64,000 nt of DNA from Caballeronia hypogeia (GTDB lineage Bacteria; Pseudomonadota; Gammaproteobacteria; Burkholderiales; Burkholderiaceae). A program made the translations under genes and the position numbers. The stretch lies in the NCBI RefSeq assembly GCF_001544875.2, contig NZ_FCOA02000002.1, positions 552,589 to 616,588 on the forward strand, in the 5' to 3' direction. Shown here in pieces: positions 8,549 to 17,124 of the stretch; position 1 is the first letter of the stretch; each line of letters starts with the position of its first letter. Below the pieces are notes generated by a model, which was given only the letters and a program-made list of their open reading frames with translations, was not told the DNA's origin and ran no database searches.

Positions 8549-9354
8549 GCGACCAGCAGGCTCCGATCAGCGAAGAAGAGCTGCACGCCTATGTCGATGG
8601 CGCGCTCAGCGCCGAACGCCGCGAACAGGTCGAGCGCGCGATCGAACTCAACCCCGCGCTGGCCGCGCGCGTGAGCGATTATTTCTCTCTCAACAACATG
8701 TTCCATGAGCGTTACGACCGCGTGCTCAACGAACCCATTCCCGCGCGCCTGCGCACGCTGAAAAAGCGCCGCTGGCCGGGCGCGGCGAACTGGCCGCGCT
8801 TCGCGGGCATGGCGGCGGCGCTGGTGCTGGGTATCGGCATCGGTGTGGGCACGAATATCGGACGCGATGTCTCGAAGATGTCCAATACCCGCGCCGTCAG
8901 TACCGATGGCATGGAAGGCATGGCGCGTCAGGCCGCGATCGCGCATGTGGTGTACATGCCGGCAGTCGATCGCCCGCTCGATATCGGCCGGGATCGCGAG
9001 CAGGACTTCGTGCAATACCTGTCGAACAAGCTCGGCACCGACGTGCATCCGCCCATGCTCACGAAGAGCGGTTTCGAGCTGATGGGCGGGCGCATCCTGC
9101 CCGGCGAAAACGGCGACGTCGCGCAGTTCATGTATCGCGATGCGAAGGGCGAGCGCGTGACGCTGTGCATCTCGCATCGCAGGACGAGCGCGAACACCAC
9201 CGCATTCAAGCTGTATCAGGATGGCCCCGTCAACGTGTTCTACTGGATCGATGGCGACTTCGGTTACGCGGTGTCCGGAGGCATCGACCGCAAGGTGATG
9301 CTCGAACTCGCGCACGATATCTATGCGCAACTGACGCCATCGACACCAGGTTGA
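8545..9354 (+). CDS. Membrane-bound anti-sigma factor
   Basis: The 269-residue protein begins with an acidic helix region (ISEEELHAYVDGALSAERREQVERAI) like that of zinc-type and FecR-type anti-sigma factors. One membrane helix follows at ~85-104 (FAGMAAALVLGIGIGVG), then a periplasmic domain. No clear HxxxCxxC zinc site is seen. The four-base overlap with the sigma gene supports its role as the cognate inhibitor holding the sigma factor at the membrane until a signal arrives. Its C-terminal domain resembles that of the protein at 7341, so the locus carries two versions of the same sensor. Confidence 0.88.
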   Translation: MSDQQAPISEEELHAYVDGALSAERREQVERAIELNPALAARVSDYFSLNNMFHERYDRVLNEPIPARLRTLKKRRWPGAANWPRFAGMAAALVLGIGIGVGTNIGRDVSKMSNTRAVSTDGMEGMARQAAIAHVVYMPAVDRPLDIGRDREQDFVQYLSNKLGTDVHPPMLTKSGFELMGGRILPGENGDVAQFMYRDAKGERVTLCISHRRTSANTTAFKLYQDGPVNVFYWIDGDFGYAVSGGIDRKVMLELAHDIYAQLTPSTPG

Positions 9355-9361
9355 ATCACGC

Positions 9362-10939
9362 TCACTCCGATGTCATGCCCTGTCGCGTGAGACCCGGCCA
9401 TCGCCCGCGCAACACACGCACCCTTGCTTGCGCCTGCGCGCGCGGCAGCTTCCTGCATTCGACATGCATGCCGCGCGACTCCGCCCCCGCCACGAACTTC
9501 TCGATCTCCTCGCGCACGTCCGGGTCGATATAGTCGGCACGCGATGCGTCGAGAATCACGGTCGCGCCATCGGGAATCGCGCGCAGATGATGCTTCAGCG
9601 TGACCTTTGCGAGAAACGACACGTCCTTGCGGAAGGTCAGAAGGTAGTGGTCGTCGTGCTGCGTCATCGTGATCGGCCGCCGGAGATTCGCGCGCAAGGC
9701 CAGCGCGAGACTGCACGCGATGCCGAGCAGAATGCCGATCAGGAGATCGGTCAGCAGCACGCCGGCGATCGTGACGACGAACGGCGCGAAGCGTTCGATG
9801 CCTTGTTTCGCGACAGCCGCGAACAACGATGGTTTGGCGAGCTTGAGACCGGTGAAGATGAGGATCGAGGCGAGACACGCGAGCGGAATCAGGTTGATCA
9901 CGCTGGTCAGCGCGAACACGCTCACGAGCAGCAGCATGCCATGCACGAACGACGACCAGCGGCTCTGCGCCCCCGCATGCACGTTCGCCGAACTGCGCAC
10001 GATGACCGACGTGATCGGCAGCGCGCCAATCGCACCGGCCATCATGTTGCCGATGCCTTGCGCCTTCAGTTCGCGATCGGGATGCGCCGCGCGCTTCTTC
10101 GGATCGAGTTGTTCGACGGCTTCGAGGCTCAGCAATGTTTCGAGACTCGCGACGATCGCGAGCGTCAACGCGAGACGCCATACGTCGGGATTCACGAACT
10201 GCGAGAAGTTCGGCAATGCGAGCGCGTTGGTGAAAGCCGAGAACGATTCGAGCGACGGCAACGCCACGCGATGCTGCGCGGGCGGCGCGAAGCCGGGCGC
10301 GAACAGGTCGAGCAACAGCGTCATGCCGATGCCTAAACCCACCACCGCAAGCGGCGCCGGCACGGCGCGCACGAACGCGAAGCGGCGCATCGCGCGCGTC
10401 TCCCAGGCCGCCAGTATCGCGAGCGATACGACGGCCACCGCGCACGCCGCCATCGATACTGGACCGAAGGGCGTGCCGAGCATGCCGGGACCGCTCGCGG
10501 CCGGCGCGCCATGATTGGCAAAGCCTGCAGCGAGCGGCATCTGCTTGATGACGAGCAAAAGACCGATGGCCGCGAGCATGCCCTTGATGACCGACGAAGG
10601 CACATAAGCCGCGAAGCGCCCTGCCTTCAGCATGCCGAAGCCGAACTGGATCGCGCCCGAGAGCAACACGGCGAGCAGGAACGCGGAGAAGCTGCCGAGT
10701 CCCGCAATGCCGTCGACGACGATCACGATCAGCCCCGCCGCCGGGCCGCTGACACTCAATTGCGAGCCGCTCAGCAACGCGACGACGAGCCCGCCGATGA
10801 TGCCCGACAGCAAGCCTGCGAACGGCTCGACTCCGGACGCATTGGCAATGCCCAGACACAGCGGCATCGCTACGAGAAACACCACGGTGCCCGCGAACAG
10901 ATCACGCGGGAATGTGGCCAGACGGTGACTTGAATTCAT
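9362..10939 (-). CDS. SulP family inorganic anion transporter with STAS domain
   Basis: This 525-residue inner-membrane carrier has the SulP opening DLFAGTVVFLVAMPLCLGIA, the GLLSGIIGGLVVALLSGSQLSVSGPAAGL block and about 11 hydrophobic segments. A cytoplasmic STAS-like domain ends the protein (from ~residue 425, with VILDASRADYIDPDV). It lies 83 bases downstream of a beta carbonic anhydrase gene on the same strand. That pairing is known for SulP proteins that move bicarbonate, so bicarbonate is the likely substrate; sulfate is the alternative. ATG 10939 is preceded by AAGGAA. Confidence 0.92.
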   Translation of the reverse strand: MNSSHRLATFPRDLFAGTVVFLVAMPLCLGIANASGVEPFAGLLSGIIGGLVVALLSGSQLSVSGPAAGLIVIVVDGIAGLGSFSAFLLAVLLSGAIQFGFGMLKAGRFAAYVPSSVIKGMLAAIGLLLVIKQMPLAAGFANHGAPAASGPGMLGTPFGPVSMAACAVAVVSLAILAAWETRAMRRFAFVRAVPAPLAVVGLGIGMTLLLDLFAPGFAPPAQHRVALPSLESFSAFTNALALPNFSQFVNPDVWRLALTLAIVASLETLLSLEAVEQLDPKKRAAHPDRELKAQGIGNMMAGAIGALPITSVIVRSSANVHAGAQSRWSSFVHGMLLLVSVFALTSVINLIPLACLASILIFTGLKLAKPSLFAAVAKQGIERFAPFVVTIAGVLLTDLLIGILLGIACSLALALRANLRRPITMTQHDDHYLLTFRKDVSFLAKVTLKHHLRAIPDGATVILDASRADYIDPDVREEIEKFVAGAESRGMHVECRKLPRAQAQARVRVLRGRWPGLTRQGMTSE

Positions 10940-11022
10940 GAATTTCCTTGGCGCGAGTGGGAGCCTGCGAAGCTCGCCTGAGCGACTTCACATTCGAAAA
11001 GCAAACGTTTGCGTAAAGTCGG

Positions 11023-11670
11023 CTAGGCGGCGCGAAGCGATGCGGCCTGCATGCGCCCGATGTCCTGCGCTTCGCTCTCTTCCGGATAGCCGGAAGCAAG
11101 CACCTTGATGAGGCCGTCGTTGAGGCCGAAGATCCATCCATGCACCAGCGGCGGCTCGTCACGTCCACGCACGATCGCGTGCTGGCGCAACAGACGCACT
11201 TGCTCCAGCACGTTCAGTTCGGCGAGCCGGTTCGCGCGTGCATCGAGTTCGGAGAGTGCATCGAGCTCATCGCGGTGCCGCTCGCCCAGCGCGCACAGCG
11301 GCGCGATTCGGCGATTCACGTGCGGCAAGTCGCTCGACAGCGGCAGAAGCGAGGCGCGCACGCCGCCGCATCCGTAATGGCCGCACACGATCACGTGATC
11401 GACTTTCAGCACGCGCACCGCGTATTCCAGCACGCTCATGGTGTTGTCATCGGATGGTGAGAACAGGTTCGCGATGTTGCGGTGAACGAACAGGTCGCCG
11501 GGATTCGCGTTGGTGACCGTTTCGGCCGGCACGCGGCTGTCCGAGCAACCGATCCATAGAACCTTGGGGCTCTGCCCTTGCGCGAGACGCGGGAAGAATT
11601 GCGCATCGGCATGCGCTGTTTCGCGCGACCAGGCAATGTTTTCCAATAGCATTCGTTTCGGTCGATTCAT
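11023..11670 (-). CDS. can: Beta-class carbonic anhydrase
   Basis: This 215-residue cytoplasmic zinc enzyme interconverts CO2 and bicarbonate. All zinc ligands of the beta class are present: Cys42, Asp44 and Arg46 in WIGCSDSR, then His98 and Cys101 in CGHYGCGG. The Asp44-Arg46 dyad controls the open or closed active site. ATG 11670 follows GGAGAG. The gene precedes the SulP transporter in the same direction, forming a bicarbonate production and transport unit. Such pairs usually keep bicarbonate available for carboxylases under low CO2. Confidence 0.95.
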   Translation of the reverse strand: MNRPKRMLLENIAWSRETAHADAQFFPRLAQGQSPKVLWIGCSDSRVPAETVTNANPGDLFVHRNIANLFSPSDDNTMSVLEYAVRVLKVDHVIVCGHYGCGGVRASLLPLSSDLPHVNRRIAPLCALGERHRDELDALSELDARANRLAELNVLEQVRLLRQHAIVRGRDEPPLVHGWIFGLNDGLIKVLASGYPEESEAQDIGRMQAASLRAA

Positions 11671-11949
11671 GCAGTTCTCTCCGGAAGCAGACGAAACTTC
11701 TGACGGGCCGACACTGCGTTGCAGCGCAGCGAGTTTCTTACGAATAACTTTCGCAGAAAAAGTTCAGCGGCGTCCAGAGAAAAAAATCGGCGTGGCGAAA
11801 TAGCTTTTGATGCACCAGAAAAGGGCTTTTCGATAACCTTCGACCGCGTAAATGATGCACTTGGCGGTCCGGTTTGTTGCAATGGATAGCTTCGGCGTCT
11901 GTTAATCTTTGCGCTTCATTTATTGCTTCGCGTCCAGTTCGCCAACACC

Positions 11950-12777
11950 ATGACCGATCAGGCAGCAGCCACCGAAGCCGTGCATTTCGCCGAGTTGAAT
12001 GGCGGCGAGTATCCGGTACGCATCGAATATCGATGGTTGAATCCCGAACGCGTCGATGCGCCCGTCGCCGTGTTCCTGCATGAAGGTCTGGGGTCGATCG
12101 CATTATGGAAGAGCTGGCCGCAGGCGCTCTGCGACCATTTGAACTGCCGTGGCCTGGTCTATTCGCGTCCTGGCTATGGGCGCTCGACGCGGCGCAGGAC
12201 CGGTGAAACGTGGCCGGTCGAATTCCTGCACACCCAGGCACGGCAAGTGTTGCCCGCCTTTCTCGATGCGCTCGATATCGGCGCGCGCGAACGCTCGCGC
12301 ATGTGGCTCATCGGCCATAGCGACGGCGGCACGATCGCCCTGCTCTATGCAAACGCATTCCCCGAAGCGCTCGCCGGTCTCGCGATCATGGCGCCGCATG
12401 TATTCGTCGAGCCGATGACGGTCGAAGCGATCGTCGCGACGCGGACCACCTACGAGACGACGAAGTTCAGGGAAAAGCTGAGCGCCTATCACGACGACGT
12501 CGATTCGGCCTTCTACGGATGGAACGAGGCGTGGCTCAATCCAGCGTTCCTGCATTGGGACATCACGAACGAGATCGCGACGATCCGTCGTCCGCTACTC
12601 GCGATTCAGGGCCATGATGACGAATACGCATCGATGCTGCAGATCGAAAAGATCAAGGCGGCCGTCGATCATACGCAACTGCTGAAGCTGCCGAAGTGCG
12701 GACATTCACCGCATCGCGACGCGGCCGATGCGGTGAACGATGCGATCGCGGCGTTCGTTCACGCGCACCGCGACTGA
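11950..12777 (+). CDS. Alpha/beta hydrolase
   Basis: The 275-residue protein has the alpha/beta hydrolase core: an oxyanion-side strand VFLHEGLGSIALWKSWP (~41-57), the nucleophile elbow GHSDGG with Ser124, a late acid in IQGHDDEYAS and the catalytic His of CGHSPHRD. Its likely action is on an ester or similar bond; the substrate is unknown. ATG 11950 is preferred over an upstream in-frame TTG at 11923 because neither has a strong ribosome site and ATG is the commoner start. It is transcribed divergently from the carbonic anhydrase gene, with 279 bases of rather AT-rich promoter DNA between them. Confidence 0.87.
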   Translation: MTDQAAATEAVHFAELNGGEYPVRIEYRWLNPERVDAPVAVFLHEGLGSIALWKSWPQALCDHLNCRGLVYSRPGYGRSTRRRTGETWPVEFLHTQARQVLPAFLDALDIGARERSRMWLIGHSDGGTIALLYANAFPEALAGLAIMAPHVFVEPMTVEAIVATRTTYETTKFREKLSAYHDDVDSAFYGWNEAWLNPAFLHWDITNEIATIRRPLLAIQGHDDEYASMLQIEKIKAAVDHTQLLKLPKCGHSPHRDAADAVNDAIAAFVHAHRD

Positions 12778-12801
12778 TGGCAAGCAGGATGGCAAGCGCG
12801 C

Positions 12802-13656
12802 TCAGCGCTTGATGCTGAGATACGCGCGGCTGATTGCGGGCCGCGTATGCACCCACAGCCGCGACGCCAGCCACGAGGCCGGCCGATCGCGCACTTCGAG
12901 ACGGTTGATCGAGCGCTCGGCGTCGGCGGATGCATTGCGATCGAGCGGATTCGCGCCGACATTCGTGCCTGCATCGCACGTGTAGAAATGCCGGAAGCCC
13001 GCGCCCAGCGCGATCTCGCGATAGTCGTCGTCGTAATAGCCTTGCGGCCAGCACAGATGATCGGACACCTCGCCCAGACGGGTCCGTAATGCCAGACGCG
13101 CCGCGCTCAAGTCTTCTTGCAGACGCTCGCGCTTTTCACCGGACGACCCCGCGACGCGATCCCAGCGCACATGACTGTGCGTATGGCTATGAAATTCGAA
13201 TGTGCCGGCCTCGCGCATCGCCTCGATCTCGGACCAGCGCAGAATCACATCGTCCGTGCGGCCGTTCTCTATCGCGCGTTCGCCAGCATGATGATCGAGC
13301 AAGGGCGGCAGCGTCGCGCCCGCGTGCGACGCGTTCGGACGCACGAGGCCTTCGCCCGGCCAGCTGCTCACGAGAAAACACAGCGCTGTGAAGTCATGTT
13401 TCGCCAGCGCAGGATGCGCGTGCACCCAGTTGTCGAGATAGCCATCGTCGAAGGTGATGACGATAGACTTGGCCGGCACATCCTCGCCGCGCAGAAACGC
13501 AGCGAGTTGCGCCGATCCGATCGTGCGATATCCCGCCTCCGCGAGATAGTCCATCTGCGCCGTGAAATGTTCGGGATTCACCGTGATCATGCCGGGCGAT
13601 GTGCTGATGTGGTGGTACATCAGCACCGGCACGGCGCGAGCGTTACTCCGGCTCAT
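12802..13656 (-). CDS. Polysaccharide deacetylase family protein
   Basis: This 284-residue carbohydrate esterase family 4 domain removes acetyl groups from sugar polymers. The metal-site aspartates are in ITFDDGYLDN (Asp70-Asp71) and the histidine pair in HSHTH (156-160). No signal peptide is evident, which is common for deacetylases that work on lipid-linked or cytoplasmic glycans. The start codon overlaps the stop of the upstream glycosyltransferase by four bases, so the two are translationally coupled and probably act on the same glycan. A LIC_SLT-like surface or exopolysaccharide role is inference. Confidence 0.9.
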   Translation of the reverse strand: MSRSNARAVPVLMYHHISTSPGMITVNPEHFTAQMDYLAEAGYRTIGSAQLAAFLRGEDVPAKSIVITFDDGYLDNWVHAHPALAKHDFTALCFLVSSWPGEGLVRPNASHAGATLPPLLDHHAGERAIENGRTDDVILRWSEIEAMREAGTFEFHSHTHSHVRWDRVAGSSGEKRERLQEDLSAARLALRTRLGEVSDHLCWPQGYYDDDYREIALGAGFRHFYTCDAGTNVGANPLDRNASADAERSINRLEVRDRPASWLASRLWVHTRPAISRAYLSIKR

Positions 13657-14738
13657 CTGCGATGACCTCGCTCGCTGAGTGCGCGTCGATAGAACATCGC
13701 CGTTTCGTTGGCCATGTCGCCAACCGTGAAGCCGCGCTCGGTGATGCGCAGGCTCTCGCGGCGCAGACGTTGCCGCAGATCCGGTTCATCGATCATGCGC
13801 GCGAGCGCCGCGCGCAATGCGACCGGATCGCGCGGCGGCACCAGCAGGCCGTTCACGTTATCGTCGATGAGTTCGGGCACGCCATCGACGCTCGTGCCGA
13901 TCACCGGCAGACCCGCCGCCATCGCCTCGATGAACGCCTGACCAAGCGCTTCCTGATGCGTGGGCAGCACGAACAGGTCGCTGCCGCGGAAAATGTTGGG
14001 GACGTCCGTGCGAAAGCCCAGCAGATGAATGCGATGCGCGAGACCGAGGCCATCGACGATGCCCTTGATGCGATCGAACCAGGGACCATCGCCCGCCATC
14101 ACGACATGCAGGTTCGGATGCGTCTCCAGCAGCGGGCCCACCGCCGCGATCAGGTCCTCATGGCCCTTCTTGTCTCGCATGATCGCGACCATGCAGGCGA
14201 TGAACGCGTCCGGTCCGAGATCGAGCTCCGAGCGCAGAGTCGAATGCGCGACGGACTGCGGCTGGTTGATGCCGTCGTAGATCGTGTGCACGCGCTTCTC
14301 CGCGACGCCCGCGGAGATCAGATAGCGGCGCACGTAATTGCTCACCGCAATCACGCGATGCGGGATCCACGTATAAGTCGCCAGTGAGCTGATGGGCAAC
14401 GCGAGATGTCTCGTTCGCACGATGAGCGGCGTGCGCGCGAGTCGCCCCGCCGTGCCCGCGACGAGGCTGTCATGACCGCTGTGCGTGTTGAGAACATCGA
14501 ACGCACGACGGCGCAGAAGCCCCTTGATGCGCAGCATCGACTGCATGTCGCCGCCGCCACGCATGCGCGCGTGATGCACGGTGAACCCCAGTTCGGAGCA
14601 ACGCTGACCAAGCCGCGCTTCGCCGGGACAAATCAGTTCGACCGTATGGCCGCTCTCGCGCAACGCCACCATTTCCTTCAACGTACGGATTTCCTGACCA
14701 CCCCATCCCGTCGAGGACTCACTATGCAAGATCTTCAA
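13653..14738 (-). CDS. Glycosyltransferase family 4 protein (GT-B fold)
   Basis: The protein transfers a sugar from a nucleotide-sugar donor. It opens with the donor-family loop ILHSESSTGWGGQEIRTL and carries an E-x7-E-like block (EALGQAFIEAMAAG) and a GVPELI segment near the donor site. I place the start at a TTG at 14738: it has GGAG upstream, it yields the usual family N-terminus, and the 126 bases before it are AT-rich with codon use unlike the gene. A GTG at 14864 would give 42 extra residues (403 in total) and is the alternative. It is coupled to the deacetylase gene by a 4-base overlap. Confidence 0.88.
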   Translation of the reverse strand: MKILHSESSTGWGGQEIRTLKEMVALRESGHTVELICPGEARLGQRCSELGFTVHHARMRGGGDMQSMLRIKGLLRRRAFDVLNTHSGHDSLVAGTAGRLARTPLIVRTRHLALPISSLATYTWIPHRVIAVSNYVRRYLISAGVAEKRVHTIYDGINQPQSVAHSTLRSELDLGPDAFIACMVAIMRDKKGHEDLIAAVGPLLETHPNLHVVMAGDGPWFDRIKGIVDGLGLAHRIHLLGFRTDVPNIFRGSDLFVLPTHQEALGQAFIEAMAAGLPVIGTSVDGVPELIDDNVNGLLVPPRDPVALRAALARMIDEPDLRQRLRRESLRITERGFTVGDMANETAMFYRRALSERGHRR

Positions 14739-14817
14739 ATGCCTGGTCTCCGCAGCCTTGCCGGCGCTGGCTTGAAATAATTGGTAATAATTCAATTGCC
14801 TTTCTGCCCTGCGAAAT

Positions 14818-14847
14818 TTGTAATCAAATAGAAGGCGTGAGTATAAG
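14818..14847 (+). promoter_or_regulatory. Possible sigma-70 promoter with no gene behind it
   Basis: TTGTAA at 14818-14823 and TATAAG at 14842-14847 are separated by 18 bases on the plus strand. No open frame follows; the next signal is the hairpin and U-run at 15044-15063. A start near 14854 would give a transcript of about 210 bases. The assignment rests on two hexamers only. Confidence 0.35.
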
Positions 14848-15043
14848 AGCCTCGATTGAGGCACTTGTGAAGGAACTTGCTGAATTTACAAGCATTGAAA
14901 ACGCGTGCTGCTTGTGCAGTCCGACCTCCGCTCTGACGAATCGATGCTCTGCTCGAAGGGCGCAGGTCGATTGGCGTGGTTCGGCTGAGCGACCGGATGA
15001 CCTATTGAGCTAACGGACCGGAGAGGATTTGGTTGACTTGTAG

Positions 15044-15063
15044 CTGGCATTTTTGCCAGTTTT
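15044..15063 (+). terminator. Hairpin with U-run, no upstream gene on this strand
   Basis: CTGGCA at 15044-15049 pairs with TGCCAG at 15054-15059 across a four-base T loop, followed by TTTT. It has the shape of a weak intrinsic terminator reading to the right. No plus-strand gene precedes it within this gap, so it may end a small RNA or be a relic. Confidence 0.45.
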
Positions 15064-15256
15064 AGTCATTTTGATGTTATCGCGAAATCCCCATGATTCG
15101 AGCTAAACCATTATTAGTGCGGGCTCTTAAGCCAGTCATAAGAAAACGGTCGCTGCGCCTTATATTTTTATTATGTTATGAACTTACTTAAAATAGATAA
15201 CCGGCGAACGCTTCCCATGCGTGATAACTTGGATTCGATCTCCGAGGAGTCCGGCC

Positions 15257-15667
15257 ATGCTACTTTCCGATGAAGAACTTGCCCGCCTGCAATCCGTCGC
15301 GCCGTTTTTGCAAAGCGAAGCGCGACAGGCGCTGGAGGCCGAAGCCGACTATGAAGTGACGATGGAGCTGCAAGCGCATTTGCAACCGGGTCTGCGCGTA
15401 CGCGCATCGGAGCCGTCGCACTTCATCGCGGATCGCGATGCACCACCCTATCCGGTCGACCTCTTCGTCGGACTGCCGCTGAACGAGCTGCGCGCCCTGT
15501 CTCACGCCGATGACGCGACGCGCGAAGCGGAAATCGCCCGCTTCGGTGCACGCTTCTCGCCTCGTTTACTGCGTGCCATCGCGAAGATGACGCCGCATGA
15601 GATCGATCTCGATGCGGGCGTACAGAGCGAAGCGGGCACGATGTCGGTCATGCTCGACGAAAACTAG
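15257..15667 (+). CDS. Hypothetical protein, 136 residues
   Basis: I do not recognise a family. The protein is soluble and acidic, with no signal peptide or membrane helix. An N-terminal helical stretch (LLSDEELARLQSVAPFLQSEARQALEAEADYEV) is followed by a mixed region with PPYPVDLFVGLPLNELRAL and a C-terminal part rich in Asp and Glu. ATG 15257 is supported by GAGGAG at 15244-15249, and codon use matches the genome. Its stop codon overlaps the end of a convergent decayed MFS gene. Confidence 0.72.
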   Translation: MLLSDEELARLQSVAPFLQSEARQALEAEADYEVTMELQAHLQPGLRVRASEPSHFIADRDAPPYPVDLFVGLPLNELRALSHADDATREAEIARFGARFSPRLLRAIAKMTPHEIDLDAGVQSEAGTMSVMLDEN

Positions 15668-16258
15668 ATAGTGCGTTGTGCGCTGGTTTTCGGCATGAAG
15701 AATGCAAAAAGCACGAGCAACATCGTGACGAGGGCGCTCGCGATCGTGAAGCCGCACTCGAGCGAGAACAGCCAGATGGAGCCGGCATACCGCCCGAGCG
15801 CTCCGGCAAGCACGGTGGCGGCAAATTTGCCCGCATGATTGAAGCCTTAGTTATGGCGGGGGTGCGCGGGCAACATGCGATGTCCGACGAGCCTGAGAGT
15901 CAATTCCGCGAGTCACGGCGGTGTGATCCCCAAGGCCGCGCCGAGCCCGCGCGGCATGCACGACACCCAGACCCGGATCGAACTCGATGACGGGACATGC
16001 GAGCCTCACCAGCAAGCCTGATATCGCGACGAGAAGACGCTTCGCGTGAAACACATCGACGAGCAACACGGGACAGATGCTGGCCGCATCCCGTTGCCGG
16101 TTGCCTTTGAGAAATACCGTGAGAAACGGCCCGAGGCCATCGCGCGCGTCGGCCGTCAGGAAGTCGAGTACGTCAAGACTGCGCGCGGATGGCGCGCACG
16201 CCGCTTATGGCGTCGAGTTTCGCCCCGCGTCGGCCGGATCGTCGAGTGCCGCGCTCAC
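15664..16258 (-). pseudogene. Decayed MFS transporter gene
   Basis: On the minus strand three pieces, when joined, read as an MFS carrier. The first is LDVLDFLTADARDGLGPFL with a following segment, the second LLVDVFHAKRLLVAISGLLV, and the third TLRLVGHRMLP, then GFNHAGKFAATVLAGALGRY and a final hydrophobic helix ending SAQRTI-stop. The reading is broken by a stop near the N-terminus (TP-stop-AACAP), a frame change and a TGA near the middle, and a TAA at 15847-15849 just before the GFNHAG block. The part between FLKGN and LLVDVF is also shorter than expected. A GTG at 16258 may be the old start. It is convergent with the 15257 gene. Confidence 0.78.
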
Positions 16259-16368
16259 GGTGAATCCTGTCCACCGATCAGCCGCGAAGGCGCACCGTGA
16301 ACCGCGATAGCAAATCGCCCGTCTGAAACGAGCGGACCAGCGCGCGAGTCGAATCTGACCGCCTTGCC

Positions 16369-17124
16369 TCAAACCGCGTCCTGCGGCTTCGCCGAAGCTT
16401 CATGCGCGCGCCTCAGGCGCTCGCGACTGTTCGACAAATGCATGCGCATCGCCGCGCGCGCCGCCTCGGGATCGCGACGCTCGATCGCATCGTAGATATC
16501 TTCGTGCTCGCGGTTCACGCGATCGAGATAGCTGCCCGGATCGTTATGTGCGAGCGCAGCCGAGTTGACACGCGTGCGCGGAATGATCGTGTTGCCGAGC
16601 TGGCTCAGAATGCTGTGGAAGTAGCGATTACCCGTGGCCTTCGCGAGCTCGAGATGGAACGCGACGTCGGCGGCGACGGCGTTACCTTCGCCCGCCTCCA
16701 CCAGCCGTTCGAACTCGTCCAGCGCGCGGCGCATCTGCGCGAGATTCTCGTCGGTGCGACGCATCGCAGCGAGACCGGCAGCTTCCGCTTCGAGACTGAT
16801 ACGCAGCTCCAGTATGGCCATGACGTCGCGCACGGTAAGATCGCCCGCGGCTTCGATCTGGAAGCGCTCCTGATCACCTCCTTCGAGCACGAAGGTGCCG
16901 ATGCCGTGACGCGTCTGCACGAGGCGCGCGGCCTGCAGGCGCGAAATCGACTCGCGCACGACCGTGCGGCTCACGCCGAGCTGCGCCATGATTTCGGATT
17001 CCGTCGGCAGCTTGTCGCCCGGCTGCAGCGCGCCGCTGCGGATCCGCTCGGACAACTCGGCGACGACTTCCTCGGTGAGATTGCGAGAGCGGCGTAATGC
17101 GCCGGACGACAGTGCTTGGGACAT
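16369..17124 (-). CDS. GntR family regulator, FadR (FCD) subfamily
   Basis: The 251-residue protein has an N-terminal winged helix (residues ~15-80, with PGDKLPTESEIMAQLGVSRTV and GIGTFVLEGG). A C-terminal all-helical FCD ligand domain follows, with the metal-site pattern seen as Asp and His in DVAFHLELAKATGN and a late NREHEDIYDAI. Regulators of this type bind small carboxylates or sugar acids and usually repress adjacent transport genes. The only neighbouring transport gene is the MFS pseudogene at 15664, so this may be a regulator that has lost its local target. An inverted repeat lies 10 bases upstream of the start. Confidence 0.92.
   Translation of the reverse strand: MSQALSSGALRRSRNLTEEVVAELSERIRSGALQPGDKLPTESEIMAQLGVSRTVVRESISRLQAARLVQTRHGIGTFVLEGGDQERFQIEAAGDLTVRDVMAILELRISLEAEAAGLAAMRRTDENLAQMRRALDEFERLVEAGEGNAVAADVAFHLELAKATGNRYFHSILSQLGNTIIPRTRVNSAALAHNDPGSYLDRVNREHEDIYDAIERRDPEAARAAMRMHLSNSRERLRRAHEASAKPQDAV

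Larger units (their letters stand above)
14739..15256. other. Gene-poor, AT-rich stretch between divergent genes
   Basis: No open frame here has coding character. The DNA is clearly more AT-rich than the surrounding genes, notably at 14770-14850 and 15160-15210. It should hold the leader of the glycosyltransferase gene on the minus strand and the promoter of the small gene at 15257. It also contains an orphan plus-strand promoter-like pair and a hairpin with a U-run, listed separately. Confidence 0.6.

Noticed and set aside
9428..10336. A 302-codon plus-strand frame opposite the SulP gene
   Set aside because: It lies wholly inside a well supported transporter gene and has no recognisable domain or ribosome site.
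16046..16300. An 84-codon plus-strand frame across the MFS pseudogene
   Set aside because: The minus strand of the same DNA reads as MFS blocks, so this frame is explained as antisense to a decayed gene.
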